Assembly (NCBI GenBank): GCA_965249205.1
Contig: CBDFLL010000006.1
Coordinates: forward strand, 1,488,001 to 1,552,000
Reading direction: 5' to 3'
DNA from: JAQBVV01 sp965249205
GTDB taxonomy: Bacteria; Acidobacteriota; Vicinamibacteria; Vicinamibacterales; UBA2999
DNA: 64,000 bases
Part shown: positions 16,320-24,186 of the stretch, piece by piece
How the letters are laid out: every line of letters begins with the position of its first letter
How positions within the stretch are numbered: position 1 is the stretch's first letter
The notes under the pieces: generated by a model
Told to the model about the DNA's origin: nothing
The model's input: only the letters and a program-made list of their open reading frames with translations
Databases searched by the model: none
Made by a program: the position numbers and the translations under genes

Positions 16320-16528
16320 TGCCTCCGTCCTGGCTGCAGGCGGAACCGCTCGACGTGGTGGGGCTGCTCTGGGCCGCGGGGCTCGGCGGGCTAGTCCTGG
16401 CTGACGGGCTGCGCCGGTGGATCACGCGCGGCTGGCACGCCCGCGTGACGCGGCGCGATCGGATGTCGGCCCGGTGGCGGCGCCAGCGCGCACGCGCGTC
16501 GGCGTCCAGCTCGCAGGAGGTGCCATGA
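16319..16528 (+). CDS. Small membrane protein
   Basis: A 69-residue protein from a GTG that shares a base with the preceding stop. It has one transmembrane helix (VVGLLWAAGLGGLVLADGL, about residues 13-31) and then a strongly basic tail rich in Arg. It overlaps the following gene by ATGA. Function unknown; with the preceding peptide it forms a two-gene membrane pair in the early operon. Confidence 0.55.
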   Translation: MPPSWLQAEPLDVVGLLWAAGLGGLVLADGLRRWITRGWHARVTRRDRMSARWRRQRARASASSSQEVP

Positions 16529-16965
16529 GCGCCCCCATCCCGGTCTGGTCCGGCGTCGTGGACGCGCACGGCGCCCTGCACCTGACCTCGATTGATCTGT
16601 TTCGCGGCTGGCTCCGTCGGCTGAAGGGCCGGCCGGTGCGGATCACGGTGAAACTCGCCACGCGGCGGAAGTCCTCCTCGCAGCTCGGGTATCTGTTCGG
16701 CGTGCTCTACCCGGTGATCGCGGACGAGCTGGGCTACCGGCACTACGAAGTGGAGGATGTACATGACGCGATCATGCGCGAGCTGCGCGGGCTCAAGCCC
16801 GAACCGAATCCGCTCAAGCTGCGGGTGTCACTCGCGGACATGAGTCACGAGCAGGTGCGCGAATACCTCGAGGACGTCCGGCACTGGGCGGTGACGCAGT
16901 ACGGGATTGTGACGCCGGACGCGGAGAGGGCCGAGCCAGCACGGCACTCGGCCGCCGCGGCGTAG
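16525..16965 (+). CDS. NinB-like phage recombination-associated protein
   Basis: A 146-residue protein. The segment TRRKSSSQLGYLFGVLYPVIADELGY followed by EDVHDAIMRELRG and a helical MSHEQVREYLEDVRHWA resembles the NinB/Orf-type single-strand-binding recombination mediators and related unnamed phage proteins. It lies upstream of the Sak4-like ATPase, which fits a recombination module. The family assignment is tentative. Confidence 0.5.
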   Translation: MSAPIPVWSGVVDAHGALHLTSIDLFRGWLRRLKGRPVRITVKLATRRKSSSQLGYLFGVLYPVIADELGYRHYEVEDVHDAIMRELRGLKPEPNPLKLRVSLADMSHEQVREYLEDVRHWAVTQYGIVTPDAERAEPARHSAAAA

Positions 16966-16977
16966 GAGAGGAGCGAT

Positions 16978-17196
16978 ATGAGCGACGTAGCAAACATCAC
17001 ACAAGAGCGCGCGGCCCAACGGTTCGCGCAGATCGCCACCTTGGAACGGCACCTGTGTCTCAAGCTGGGCGAAGTCGCGCAGGCCAAGGCCCACACAAAG
17101 GAACTGCAGGAGGAGGCTGACGGCTTGATGGCGCGCATCCGGACGGCGGCGCGCGATGACGGCGAACTGCCGCTGTTCGACATTGACGGTGTGTAA
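16978..17196 (+). CDS. Small coiled-coil protein
   Basis: A 72-residue, mostly helical protein with heptad-like spacing (AQIATLERHLCLKLGEVAQ, AKAHTKELQEEADGLMAR). A GGAGAGGAG box 6 bp upstream of the ATG is the strongest ribosome-binding site in this part of the operon. No family recognised. Confidence 0.55.
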   Translation: MSDVANITQERAAQRFAQIATLERHLCLKLGEVAQAKAHTKELQEEADGLMARIRTAARDDGELPLFDIDGV

Positions 17197-17203
17197 AAGA
17201 CCG

Positions 17204-17238
17204 ACAGGCCCGATGCGTGTCCGCGCATCGGGCCCTGT
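17204..17238. terminator. Strong hairpin between early genes
   Basis: A 14-bp stem with one bulged C (ACAGGCCCGATGCG pairing with CGCATCGGGCCCTGT) and a 6-base loop. There is no T-run on the plus side, but TCTTTT follows on the minus strand. It may be an mRNA-stabilising or attenuating hairpin ahead of the recombination genes rather than a full terminator. Confidence 0.55.
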
Positions 17239-17267
17239 AACACCAGCGCAAAGGAGGCGCTGACATC

Positions 17268-18218
17268 ATGCGCATTATACCGGCGACTGACGCGATTCGC
17301 GTCGAGCATCCGATCTTCATGATCTTCGGACAGCCGGGGATCTTCAAAACCTCGCTCGGCTATTCCTGCAAGGACCCGCTGCTGCTCGATTTCGACAAGG
17401 GCGCGCATCGGGCCGTGAACCGCCGCGACACGCTCGTCATTGACGCCTGGAAGGACGTCGTCGAACTTACGGCAGACCAGTCGGCGCTCGACCCCTACGC
17501 GACGATCGTTGTGGACACGACCGGCCGGTGCCTGGACATCATCGTGGCGGACATCGCCGCCACCGATCCCAAGAAGGCTCCCGGTGGCAATCCGACGTTG
17601 CAGGGCTACGGGCTGCTCAAGACACGCTTCCGCGCGTGGACGGCGCAGCTGCGCACCCTCGGCAAGGATGTCCTGCTCATCGCCCACGACAAGGAAGACA
17701 AGGACGGGGACACCCGCGTCGTGCGGCCGGACATTACGGGCGGGTCCTACGGCGAGGTCATGAAGGTCGCCGACTTCGTCGCTTACGGCTACATGAGCGG
17801 CAAGGACCGCATCCTGGACTTCAACCCGACTGACCGGTGGATCGGGAAGAACCCGGGCGGGTGGGCGCCGTTCACGGTGCCAGCCCCAGGCAAGGCGCAG
17901 AGCTTCATGGCCGAGCTCTTCGACCGTGGGCGCGAGGCACTGGGGGCCATCAGCGAAGCGAGCGCCCAGGTGACACAGCAGGTCGCGACCTGGCGCGCCG
18001 AGATCGCGAAGCTCGAGACCGCGAAGGCGTGCACGGACGCGATCCCGCGCATCAAGACGCTCGGGCCGCTCCTGCAGCCCCAGGTCGCCAAGCTCCTGGT
18101 CGACCACGGGAAGGCCAAAGGGTTCACCTTCGACACCACGGCGAAGGCCTTTGTCGCGCCGGCGCCGAAAGCCGCCGCCGCGCAGCAGACGGGTGAGCCG
18201 GTCGGCCTGCTCGGGTAA
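17268..18218 (+). CDS. Sak4-like RecA-fold ATPase
   Basis: A 316-residue AAA_24-type ATPase. Walker A is FGQPGIFKTS near residue 22, the acidic strand LLLDFDKG follows, and Walker B-like YATIVVDTTG lies near residue 80; DVLLIAHDKEDKDGD corresponds to a sensor strand. Such proteins replace the Redbeta or RecT annealases in many phages (Sak4 group). The next gene encodes a PD-(D/E)XK nuclease, giving a nuclease/annealase pair for recombination-dependent replication. Confidence 0.75.
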   Translation: MRIIPATDAIRVEHPIFMIFGQPGIFKTSLGYSCKDPLLLDFDKGAHRAVNRRDTLVIDAWKDVVELTADQSALDPYATIVVDTTGRCLDIIVADIAATDPKKAPGGNPTLQGYGLLKTRFRAWTAQLRTLGKDVLLIAHDKEDKDGDTRVVRPDITGGSYGEVMKVADFVAYGYMSGKDRILDFNPTDRWIGKNPGGWAPFTVPAPGKAQSFMAELFDRGREALGAISEASAQVTQQVATWRAEIAKLETAKACTDAIPRIKTLGPLLQPQVAKLLVDHGKAKGFTFDTTAKAFVAPAPKAAAAQQTGEPVGLLG

Positions 18219-18223
18219 GGGCC

Positions 18224-18871
18224 ATGCGCATCTCGACCACGACCCTCGAATCCTACCGGTTGTTCATGGATCAGGAATGGATGACCGAGGACGAACTGCT
18301 CGCGACGATTCGCGGGGTGTTCGTGCCGACTCACAAAGTGCGGGTCGGCAGGGCGTTCGGGAAGATTCTCGAAACGCCCGAGCGCTACCGGGTGGCCGGC
18401 GGGTATCGGTGCGACGGCATCGCCCTCGGGGATGACGTGATGGCCCCCGCGCTCGCCTTGATCGACCGGCCGCACACGGTCTTTGAGGCCAAGGCCCTCA
18501 GGCGCTATGGCGCGCACGACGTCGTCGCCAAGGCCGACCAGCTGGTGGGGGCGACCCTGATCGAAACCAAGGCCACGCTCTCGACCTTCAACTTCGACAA
18601 GTACGCGCAGTCCTGCCAGTGGCGCTTCATGGCGGACATCTTCCAGCCGTCGCTGGTGACGTACCACGTTGCGTGTCTGCACGAAGAGCGGTCGACCGGG
18701 GTCATCTCCCTCCGCGGCATCGAGCGCTTCAACCTCTATCCGTATGCCGCGCTGAGGCGCGACTGCGAGGCCCTGGTCCAGCAGTTTGCCGACTACGTCA
18801 CGGCCAAAGGCCTGGACGGGCTGCTCAACGACCGACAGCGTGCCCTGAGCGGCGGACTGGTGGCCGCGTAG
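18224..18871 (+). CDS. PD-(D/E)XK (RecB/Cas4-like) exonuclease
   Basis: A 215-residue protein. The nuclease core is suggested by HTVFEAKALRR (motif III ExK) and by ATLIETKATLSTFNFDKYAQSCQWRFMADIF, a RecB-like QxxxY-type helix. The N-terminal region reads LESYRLFMDQEWMTEDEL, as in phage PD-(D/E)XK proteins encoded beside Sak4-type ATPases. Start ATG at 18224, 5 bp after the ATPase stop. It probably resects DNA ends for annealing. Confidence 0.7.
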   Translation: MRISTTTLESYRLFMDQEWMTEDELLATIRGVFVPTHKVRVGRAFGKILETPERYRVAGGYRCDGIALGDDVMAPALALIDRPHTVFEAKALRRYGAHDVVAKADQLVGATLIETKATLSTFNFDKYAQSCQWRFMADIFQPSLVTYHVACLHEERSTGVISLRGIERFNLYPYAALRRDCEALVQQFADYVTAKGLDGLLNDRQRALSGGLVAA

Positions 18872-19194
18872 TGGCCGAGGCGTTGTCGCTGCCGTTTGCC
18901 GGCGTCACGCCCATCAGCCGCCACCGGTCGGCCCAGGCCGCGCAGGCGGCCTCGCGGGGCCGGGTGACGAAGACGCGGCACTACGTGGCGTTGCTCGCGG
19001 AGGCGGGGGAGGCCGGGCTGAGCGATCACGAGACGGTGCGGCTGACGGGGTGGCCGCTGTCGTCGGTGTGTTCGATTCGCAACGGCGCGGTCCGGGCCGG
19101 ACTGGTGGCACCGTCCGCGCGGGTAGGGGTGAGCCCCTACGGGCTGCCGGTGACGTGCTGGCGACGGAAGGAGAGGTGTTCGTGGCGTGGATGA
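18871..19194 (+). CDS. Winged-helix phage replication accessory protein
   Basis: A 107-residue protein from a GTG overlapping the previous stop. LLAEAGEAGLSDHETVRLTGWPLSSVCSIRNGAVRAGLV is a winged-helix unit found in small phage proteins beside initiator genes. It overlaps the initiator gene by 13 bp. A DNA-binding role is likely; the precise job is unknown. Confidence 0.6.
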   Translation: MAEALSLPFAGVTPISRHRSAQAAQAASRGRVTKTRHYVALLAEAGEAGLSDHETVRLTGWPLSSVCSIRNGAVRAGLVAPSARVGVSPYGLPVTCWRRKERCSWRG

Positions 19195-20063
19195 AGGTGG
19201 AATCGTCTGTGGCCCGCCATCGGAAGTTCGTCCAGGCGGGGCCGGCGGCGTCCTGGCTCTGGCTGTGCGGCAACGCCTATTGCCAGGAAGGCCTCACGGA
19301 CGGCTTCATTCCGTGCGAGGCGCTGGAGTATCTCGGGGTGAAGCAGCCCCGCCGTTTCGTCCCGGCGCTCGTCAAGGCGGCCCTCTGGGACGAAGTGGAC
19401 GGCGGGTGGCGGGTGCACGACTACCTGGACCACAACAAGCCGGCCGACGAGGTGCAGCGGATTCGGTCCGAGCGGCGGGCCGCGGGTGCGCGCGGCGGCG
19501 TGGCATCCGGGGAAGCACGGTCCAAGCGCACGGGGGAAGCAAACCCGAAGCACCTTGCTTCGGATGACTCGAAGCAACCAGTGAAGCAAAGTGCTTCGGA
19601 TCGCTCGAAGCAACCCGCGAACCAAAGTGTGTTGGATTGCTTGAAGCAAACGAAGCAAACCGCGAACCCATCTACAGCTACAGCTACAGCTACAACTACA
19701 ACTACAGCGGGAGAGGCGCGCGCGCCCGCGCGCGACCACGCCCCGCTTCACGACCGATCCCACCGGACGCACGCCCATTGCGGCCGCGTGTGCTTGCACG
19801 CCAGTCAGTTCGACGAATTCGTTCGTCGTCGGAACCACCCCGACGCCGACCGGGAGATCCGCGACTGGGCGCTCACGGTGGAGCGCGAGTGGGGGCCGGC
19901 CGGGCCGCGCGCGCGCGAGGAACCCGGGGATCCGTTCGCGTTTTGGAAGGCGCGGTACGCCGAGCAGTGGCCCGCCACCGCCCCCGTGCCGCCCTCGGCG
20001 CCCAGCGCGGCGGAACTCGAACAGCGCCGGAACACCACGAAGTACGCGAGGTCCGGGCCATGA
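19182..20063 (+). CDS. Phage replication initiator (O-like)
   Basis: About 293 residues. The N-terminal 100 residues match phage initiator proteins: KVESSVARHRKFVQAGPAASWLWLCG, CQEGLTDGFIPCEALEYLG and a winged helix ending in VHDYLDHNK. A Gln/Lys/Ser-rich linker (about 125-190) is encoded by the iteron cluster. The C-terminal part carries a helical segment likely to load DnaB, whose gene overlaps by 4 bp. The GTG at 19182 follows a GGAAGGAG box; a GTG at 19176 is an alternative. Confidence 0.75.
   Translation: MAWMKVESSVARHRKFVQAGPAASWLWLCGNAYCQEGLTDGFIPCEALEYLGVKQPRRFVPALVKAALWDEVDGGWRVHDYLDHNKPADEVQRIRSERRAAGARGGVASGEARSKRTGEANPKHLASDDSKQPVKQSASDRSKQPANQSVLDCLKQTKQTANPSTATATATTTTTAGEARAPARDHAPLHDRSHRTHAHCGRVCLHASQFDEFVRRRNHPDADREIRDWALTVEREWGPAGPRAREEPGDPFAFWKARYAEQWPATAPVPPSAPSAAELEQRRNTTKYARSGP
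19512..19710 (+). other. Candidate phage replication origin with iterons
   Basis: Inside the initiator gene, seven exact GAAGCAA or one-mismatch copies lie between 19512 and 19658, at 19536, 19571, 19583, 19607, 19643 and 19652 among others. Inverted GCTTC copies sit near 19557 and 19593. An A-rich stretch of TACAGC/TACAAC hexamers (19673-19708) follows. Iterons within the O-type gene followed by an easily melted tract is the layout of the lambda origin. Confidence 0.55.
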
Positions 20064-21385
20064 CCGGCCTTGCCGAGCGGACGCTGCCGAGCAATCTGGA
20101 GGCCGAACGCGCGGTGCTCGGGACGGTGTTGGTCACCCATGGCCGGGTGCTCGACACGGTCGCCGACCAGTTGCGACCAGAGGAGTTCTACCGCGAGGCG
20201 CACCGGCGCATCTTCCGCACGATGGTGACGCTGTTTCGCCGCGGGGAGGCGATCGACTTGGTCACGCTGCGCGAGGCACTCACCACGACCGGCGACCTCG
20301 AAGAGGTGGGCGGCCCGGCCTACATCACCGCGCTGGCCGACGGCGTGCCCGTCTCCACCAACATCGCCTACTACGCGCGCATCGTGCGCGAGAAGGCCAC
20401 CAGCCGGGACGTGATCGACGTCGCCAACAAACTGTTGACGGCCGCCTACGACCTGGAGGACCCGGTGGCGCTCATCGACCAAGCCGAGCGTGCACTCCTG
20501 GACCTCAGCCACCAAGCGGTGCCCGGCGACCTGGTCTCGGCGGCGCAGATGTCGCGCGAGATTTATCCGGTCCTCGAGGCGTTGACCGCGGCGCGGCAGC
20601 CGGTGACCGGGGTGTCCACCGGCCTCGCGGATCTGGATCACTACACCCGCGGCCTGCAGCCCGGCTCGCTCGTCATCCTCGCGGGGCGGCCCAGCACCGG
20701 GAAGTCGAGTCTCGCCCTGCAATGGGCGCTGCACGTCGCCCAGACGCAGCCGGTCGCGTTCTTCTCGGTCGAGATGAGCCAGCAGGAGCAGGCCTTCCGG
20801 GTGCTGGCGACGCTCGCCCGCGTCGACGGCCATCACCTGCAGTGCGGGCAGCTCTCGACGGGCGACCAGACGCAGGTCGGCCTCGCGCTTACCGCGTTCG
20901 GCCAGCGGCACTTCTGGCTCGACGACAGCGGCGCCGTGAGCCCGCTGCAGGTCCGGAGCCGCGCCCGGCGCCTCAAGGCGCAACACGGATTGGGGCTCAT
21001 CCTCGTCGACTACCTCCAGTTGGTGCAGCACGGGCGGGCCGAGTCCCGGGAACAGGCGGTGGCCCAGACGGCGCGGCTCCTGAAACAGGTCGCCCGCGAA
21101 CTGGACGTGCCGCTGGTGGCGCTCTGCCAGCTGTCCCGGAAGGTGGAGGAGCGCGCCGACAAGCGGCCGCAGCTGAGCGATCTCCGGGAATCCGGGGCGC
21201 TCGAGCAAGACGCGGACCTGGTGCTCCTGATTCATCGCCCGCCGCCGAAGCGCGATGGGGTCGTGGTCACATCCCCGCCGGCCGAACTCATCATCGCCAA
21301 GCAGCGCAACGGCCCGACGGCCAGCGTGGACCTGGTGTGGCGGGGCGAGCAGTACCGCTTCGGGGAACTGGAGGCCCGTCGATGA
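20060..21385 (+). CDS. dnaB: Replicative DNA helicase DnaB
   Basis: A 441-residue helicase. The N-terminal domain begins with LPSNLEAERAVLGTVL. The RecA-like C-terminal domain has Walker A AGRPSTGKSS near residue 213, FFSVEMSQQEQAFRV (motif H1a), LILVDYLQLV (Walker B) and SDLRESGALEQDADLVLLIHR (H3/H4). All catalytic residues are present and the length is typical. The ATG overlaps the initiator stop, which fits loading by that initiator. Confidence 0.95.
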   Translation: MTGLAERTLPSNLEAERAVLGTVLVTHGRVLDTVADQLRPEEFYREAHRRIFRTMVTLFRRGEAIDLVTLREALTTTGDLEEVGGPAYITALADGVPVSTNIAYYARIVREKATSRDVIDVANKLLTAAYDLEDPVALIDQAERALLDLSHQAVPGDLVSAAQMSREIYPVLEALTAARQPVTGVSTGLADLDHYTRGLQPGSLVILAGRPSTGKSSLALQWALHVAQTQPVAFFSVEMSQQEQAFRVLATLARVDGHHLQCGQLSTGDQTQVGLALTAFGQRHFWLDDSGAVSPLQVRSRARRLKAQHGLGLILVDYLQLVQHGRAESREQAVAQTARLLKQVARELDVPLVALCQLSRKVEERADKRPQLSDLRESGALEQDADLVLLIHRPPPKRDGVVVTSPPAELIIAKQRNGPTASVDLVWRGEQYRFGELEARR

Positions 21386-21579
21386 CCGATGCGGGGCAGC
21401 GACTCGACCGGGCGGTGCGCTGGGCGCATGAAGTGCAGCGCGTGCGGCGGTCCGTGGAGGCGGCGCACGCCAACATGCGGGCGCTTGAGGCCGACGTCCG
21501 ACGGGAGCTGCACGACGCACGGGCAGCGGTCCTTGAGGAGGAGCGCCGCGCCCAGACGCCGGCAGGCGTGTCAGCGTGA
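21382..21579 (+). CDS. Small coiled-coil early protein
   Basis: A 65-residue, Arg/Ala/Glu-rich, fully helical protein. Its ATG overlaps the DnaB stop. No family was recognised. The tight overlap supports translation; function is unknown. Confidence 0.5.
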   Translation: MTDAGQRLDRAVRWAHEVQRVRRSVEAAHANMRALEADVRRELHDARAAVLEEERRAQTPAGVSA

Positions 21580-21604
21580 CCGGGCGCGCGTGGTACGAGG
21601 CGGC

Positions 21605-21919
21605 ATGACGCGGGGCCTCACGGTGGATCGGCTTTGCGTGGTGCACGGCCTGCCGGCGCCGGTGGCCGAGCATCGCTTCAGCCCGCCGCGGCGCTGGCGC
21701 TGGGACTGGGCGTGGCCCGACCGACGGATCGCGCTCGAAGTCAATGGCGGCGTCTGGACGCGGGGGAAGCACTCGCGCGGCGCGGGGCAGCTGCGGGACT
21801 TCGAGAAGTGGAGCGAGGGCGCGGCGCAAGGCTGGCGGGTGATCCACGTCACGCCGGCCCAGATCCACGCGCCAGCCACCTGGGACTGGCTCCGGCGCGC
21901 GCTGGGGGCGGGCGCATGA
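21605..21919 (+). CDS. Small PD-(D/E)XK-type endonuclease
   Basis: A 104-residue protein. RRWRWDWAWPDRRIALEVNGGVW carries the Asp and the E-x-N pattern of small phage PD-(D/E)XK enzymes, followed by DFEKWSEGAAQGWRVIHVTPAQI. Similar short proteins occur in replication modules where a Holliday-junction resolvase such as RusA is expected, so a resolvase or nicking role is plausible. The ATG at 21605 is 26 bp after the preceding gene. Confidence 0.65.
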   Translation: MTRGLTVDRLCVVHGLPAPVAEHRFSPPRRWRWDWAWPDRRIALEVNGGVWTRGKHSRGAGQLRDFEKWSEGAAQGWRVIHVTPAQIHAPATWDWLRRALGAGA

Positions 21920-22113
21920 GGCGCGGGCGATCCCCGCGTGCCGCGCCGGCTCCGTCCGGCCCGCGCTTCACCCCGTGCCGGCGGGACGGCTGCAACAGCA
22001 GCGGGTGGCAGACGGTCTATCGGGCGCCGAGATCGGGGAGTGCGATTCCGCTGCCCGCGCTCGTGCGCTGCGCCTGCCGCGTGGCGTACGAGGCGCAGGA
22101 GGGAGGGCGATGA
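21916..22113 (+). CDS. Small Cys-containing protein, possible zinc finger
   Basis: A 65-residue basic protein whose ATG overlaps the nuclease stop. FTPCRRDGCNSSGW and LVRCACR provide four Cys residues in a C-x4-C...C-x-C arrangement that could bind zinc. No family recognised. Confidence 0.5.
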   Translation: MRRGRSPRAAPAPSGPRFTPCRRDGCNSSGWQTVYRAPRSGSAIPLPALVRCACRVAYEAQEGGR

Positions 22114-22433
22114 GGACGGCGCACACCCCGGGGCCGTGGCGATCGGAGAGCCCGTATGTCTCGGCGCCGTCCGGTGAGCACCGGACGATCGTGGCGGACT
22201 GCGACCAGTCTTTCTCCGATGACGAGTGCGAGGCGAACACTCGGCTGATCGCTGCCGCGCCCGAGCTGCTGGCCGCGCTGGAGCAGGCCGTGGCCGTCAT
22301 TGACAGCGACGAGCTAAAAGGGGCGTGCCAGGTGGCTCAGATCCACGGGATGCCCTATGGCGGCCCGACGGTGAACGTGGCGGAGATCCGTGCGCTGATC
22401 GCCAAGGCGCGAGGGGAGACAGCGAGCGAATGA
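22110..22433 (+). CDS. Phage early protein with HTPGPW motif
   Basis: A 107-residue protein beginning RTAHTPGPW and containing EANTRLIAAAPELLAALEQAV, a layout repeated in many phage early proteins of unknown role. The following gene also carries an APELLAALDE helix. Start overlaps the previous stop (ATGA). Confidence 0.65.
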   Translation: MRTAHTPGPWRSESPYVSAPSGEHRTIVADCDQSFSDDECEANTRLIAAAPELLAALEQAVAVIDSDELKGACQVAQIHGMPYGGPTVNVAEIRALIAKARGETASE

Positions 22434-22789
22434 CCGAGCCCTTGGGTGAGGACGCGCTGGTCGGCACCATCGAGGTGCGGACGGTCGGTGACGAGTTCTA
22501 CGCGGGGTGGACGTCCGGCGATGGAACGGTCGGCTGTGCTGGCGATCACGCCAACACGCCGGTCGGGGCGCTGGCGCACCTGTGTTCGGTGTTGATCAAG
22601 CTAGACGAGGATGAGGCCGCGCCCGAGCTGCTGGCGGCGCTTGACGAGACGGTCACGAGACTCGAGCGGTGCATGGTGCACGCGGGGTCTGATCCCGATT
22701 TTGCGCACGAAGCGACCAAGGATGCCCGCGCTGCCATTGCCACGGCGCGCGGGGCCGCCCCCACGCCGCCGCCGGAGGGGCGCGGATGA
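22430..22789 (+). CDS. Phage early protein sharing the APELLAAL helix
   Basis: A 119-residue acidic protein. EAAPELLAALDETVTRLERCM resembles the helix of its upstream neighbour, suggesting partial paralogy by fusion or duplication. The N-terminal half is a small beta-rich domain. Both ends overlap neighbouring genes by 4 bp. Function unknown. Confidence 0.6.
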   Translation: MTEPLGEDALVGTIEVRTVGDEFYAGWTSGDGTVGCAGDHANTPVGALAHLCSVLIKLDEDEAAPELLAALDETVTRLERCMVHAGSDPDFAHEATKDARAAIATARGAAPTPPPEGRG

Positions 22790-22953
22790 TCACGGTGCAT
22801 TGTGCGACGTGCGGCCATGAATGGGACCTACCGATCACGATCCCGATGGATCTCGACCGTTTCGTGACAGCCATCACCGGATGTGTCGCGGCGGGTTGTC
22901 CGCGCTGTGGTGCGCACGGAGCGCAGGTGCTGTGTGGACCGGCGAAGGACTGA
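22786..22953 (+). CDS. 55-residue zinc-ribbon protein
   Basis: The short frame from the ATG at 22786 encodes HCATCGHEW near the N-terminus and CPRCGAHG near residue 39, two CxxC knuckles of a zinc ribbon. It overlaps the preceding stop by 4 bp, as do its neighbours. Function unknown, perhaps nucleic-acid binding. Confidence 0.6.
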   Translation: MITVHCATCGHEWDLPITIPMDLDRFVTAITGCVAAGCPRCGAHGAQVLCGPAKD

Positions 22954-22959
22954 TGGCTG

Positions 22960-23049
22960 ATGCGCGCCTACTACAACGAGCACGAACCCATGAAGGAAGC
23001 GTCCCGCAGGTCGCGGCCGTCTTCATCCGGGCCGCACGGGAGGTCGTGA
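22960..23049 (+). pseudogene. Possible remnant of a phage DNA methyltransferase start
   Basis: The frame from ATG 22960 begins RAYYNEHEP, like the first residues of a phage C5-methyltransferase family (xxYYNEIDP), but the rest is lost and the frame closes after 29 codons. The overlapping frame from ATG 22953 (33 codons) is an alternative small gene. Neither is certain. Confidence 0.25.
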
Positions 23050-23057
23050 GATGAACG

Positions 23058-23402
23058 ATGGCCAGTGACCTACGGGTCCGGCGCGATCTGTTCGTGTATC
23101 TCTCAGGGCCGCTGACCGCGGCGCACGGATACCGCGTCGCCGACAACGTGGCGGCGGGCCTGCGGGTGTTCTTTGCGTGCGTCTCGCGAGGCATCCCGGC
23201 GTATAGCCCGCACCTGAGCGGGGCGGTCCCGTCCACCATCTCGTGGGCGCAGTGGTTGGCGTATGACTGCGCCGTGATCGATCGCTGCACGCACGTCCTG
23301 CTGCTGCCGCGCTGGGAGACGAGCACGGGCGCGAGGGTCGAGCGGGACTATGCGCTGCGCATCGGCACGCCGGTCATCACGTCCCTGGATGAACTCGGAT
23401 GA
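23058..23402 (+). CDS. DUF4406-like nucleoside deoxyribosyltransferase-fold protein
   Basis: A 114-residue protein with the DUF4406/DUF1937 layout: VYLSGPLTA at the first strand, GIPAYSPHLSGAVP, WLAYDCAVIDRCTHVLLLP, then GARVERDYALRIGTPVITSLDEL. The fold is that of nucleoside 2-deoxyribosyltransferases, with the acidic residue in ARVERD in the usual place. In phages these may act on nucleotides or NAD-like molecules; the substrate is unknown. It overlaps the following methyltransferase gene by 4 bp. Confidence 0.7.
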   Translation: MASDLRVRRDLFVYLSGPLTAAHGYRVADNVAAGLRVFFACVSRGIPAYSPHLSGAVPSTISWAQWLAYDCAVIDRCTHVLLLPRWETSTGARVERDYALRIGTPVITSLDELG

Positions 23403-24085
23403 CGCCGTACTACGCGTGTGGCGAGATCGCTATCTACCACGGAGACGCACTTGACCTAATGGGCGCGTTGCCTCTCTGCGACCTTGTGCTTACCGATCCT
23501 CCGTTCTTTATGCCGGCACAACACTACGCCTCTCGGGCGAAGTGGCAGCGGTCATGGGGGGACACTTCAATTCTCGGCCGCTGGTTTGCCCAAGCACTCG
23601 ATGCCGTCGTGCCTCGCATGAATCCAACAGCACGAGTGCTCTGTTTCTGCGACGACGAAAGCTACCCAGTGTTCTACCCGGAATTGTATCGACGGTTCGA
23701 CACGATGGCGTCACTGATCTGGGACAAGGGCGGTATTGGTATGGGTTCTGAGTGGAGGCATGGTCACGAACTGATCGTGTCGGCACGATGGAAGGATAGC
23801 GCATGGTACGGCGGTGCAAAACTGTCGGACGTGCTGCGCGTAAAGAACGTGCCGTCATCCTTGCGTAGCCATCCAGTTGATAAGCCGACCGATCTGTTAC
23901 GTCAACTACTGAAGCCGACGACCCAAGACGGCGATGTGGTGTTGGACCCGTTCATGGGGGGCGGCTCAGTGCTGTGTGCTGCGCGCCTTGAGAACAGAGC
24001 TGCGATCGGTATCGAGATCGAAGAACGCTATTGCGAGATCGCGGCCAGGCGCTTGGAGCAACGCATTCTGGACCTCGGCGCATGA
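23399..24085 (+). CDS. Phage DNA N4/N6-methyltransferase
   Basis: A 228-residue beta-class enzyme. Catalytic motif IV is LTDPPFF near residue 32, and motif I is VVLDPFMGGGSVLCAARL near residue 180, preceded by HPVDKPTDLLRQL (motif X-like). The DPPF form occurs in both adenine-N6 and cytosine-N4 enzymes. Codon use is less GC-rich than in the flanking genes, pointing to separate acquisition. Likely protects phage DNA from host restriction. Confidence 0.85.
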   Translation: MTPYYACGEIAIYHGDALDLMGALPLCDLVLTDPPFFMPAQHYASRAKWQRSWGDTSILGRWFAQALDAVVPRMNPTARVLCFCDDESYPVFYPELYRRFDTMASLIWDKGGIGMGSEWRHGHELIVSARWKDSAWYGGAKLSDVLRVKNVPSSLRSHPVDKPTDLLRQLLKPTTQDGDVVLDPFMGGGSVLCAARLENRAAIGIEIEERYCEIAARRLEQRILDLGA

Positions 24086-24186
24086 CGAGTCGCCTCCTCA
24101 CCGGCGACTGCCGCGCCGTGCTCGCCACGCTCGAGCCCGACAGCGTCGACGCCTGCGTGACGGACCCGGCAGGAGTCGCCGAGTGA
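24082..24186 (+). pseudogene. N-terminal remnant of a second DNA methyltransferase
   Basis: A 34-codon frame whose product, LLTGDCRAVLATLEPDSVDACVTDP, is the conserved start of beta-class methyltransferases up to the first residues of the DPPY motif, where it breaks off and soon stops. It overlaps both neighbours by 4 bp. The rest of the enzyme is absent, apparently replaced by the Dam-like gene. Confidence 0.75.

Noticed and set aside
15592..16764. 390-codon minus-strand frame
   Set aside because: Antisense to the CII-like, membrane and NinB-like genes with overlapping starts and stops; no motif.
19805..21868. 687-codon minus-strand frame
   Set aside because: Exact antisense of the helicase and initiator genes, which carry clear motifs.
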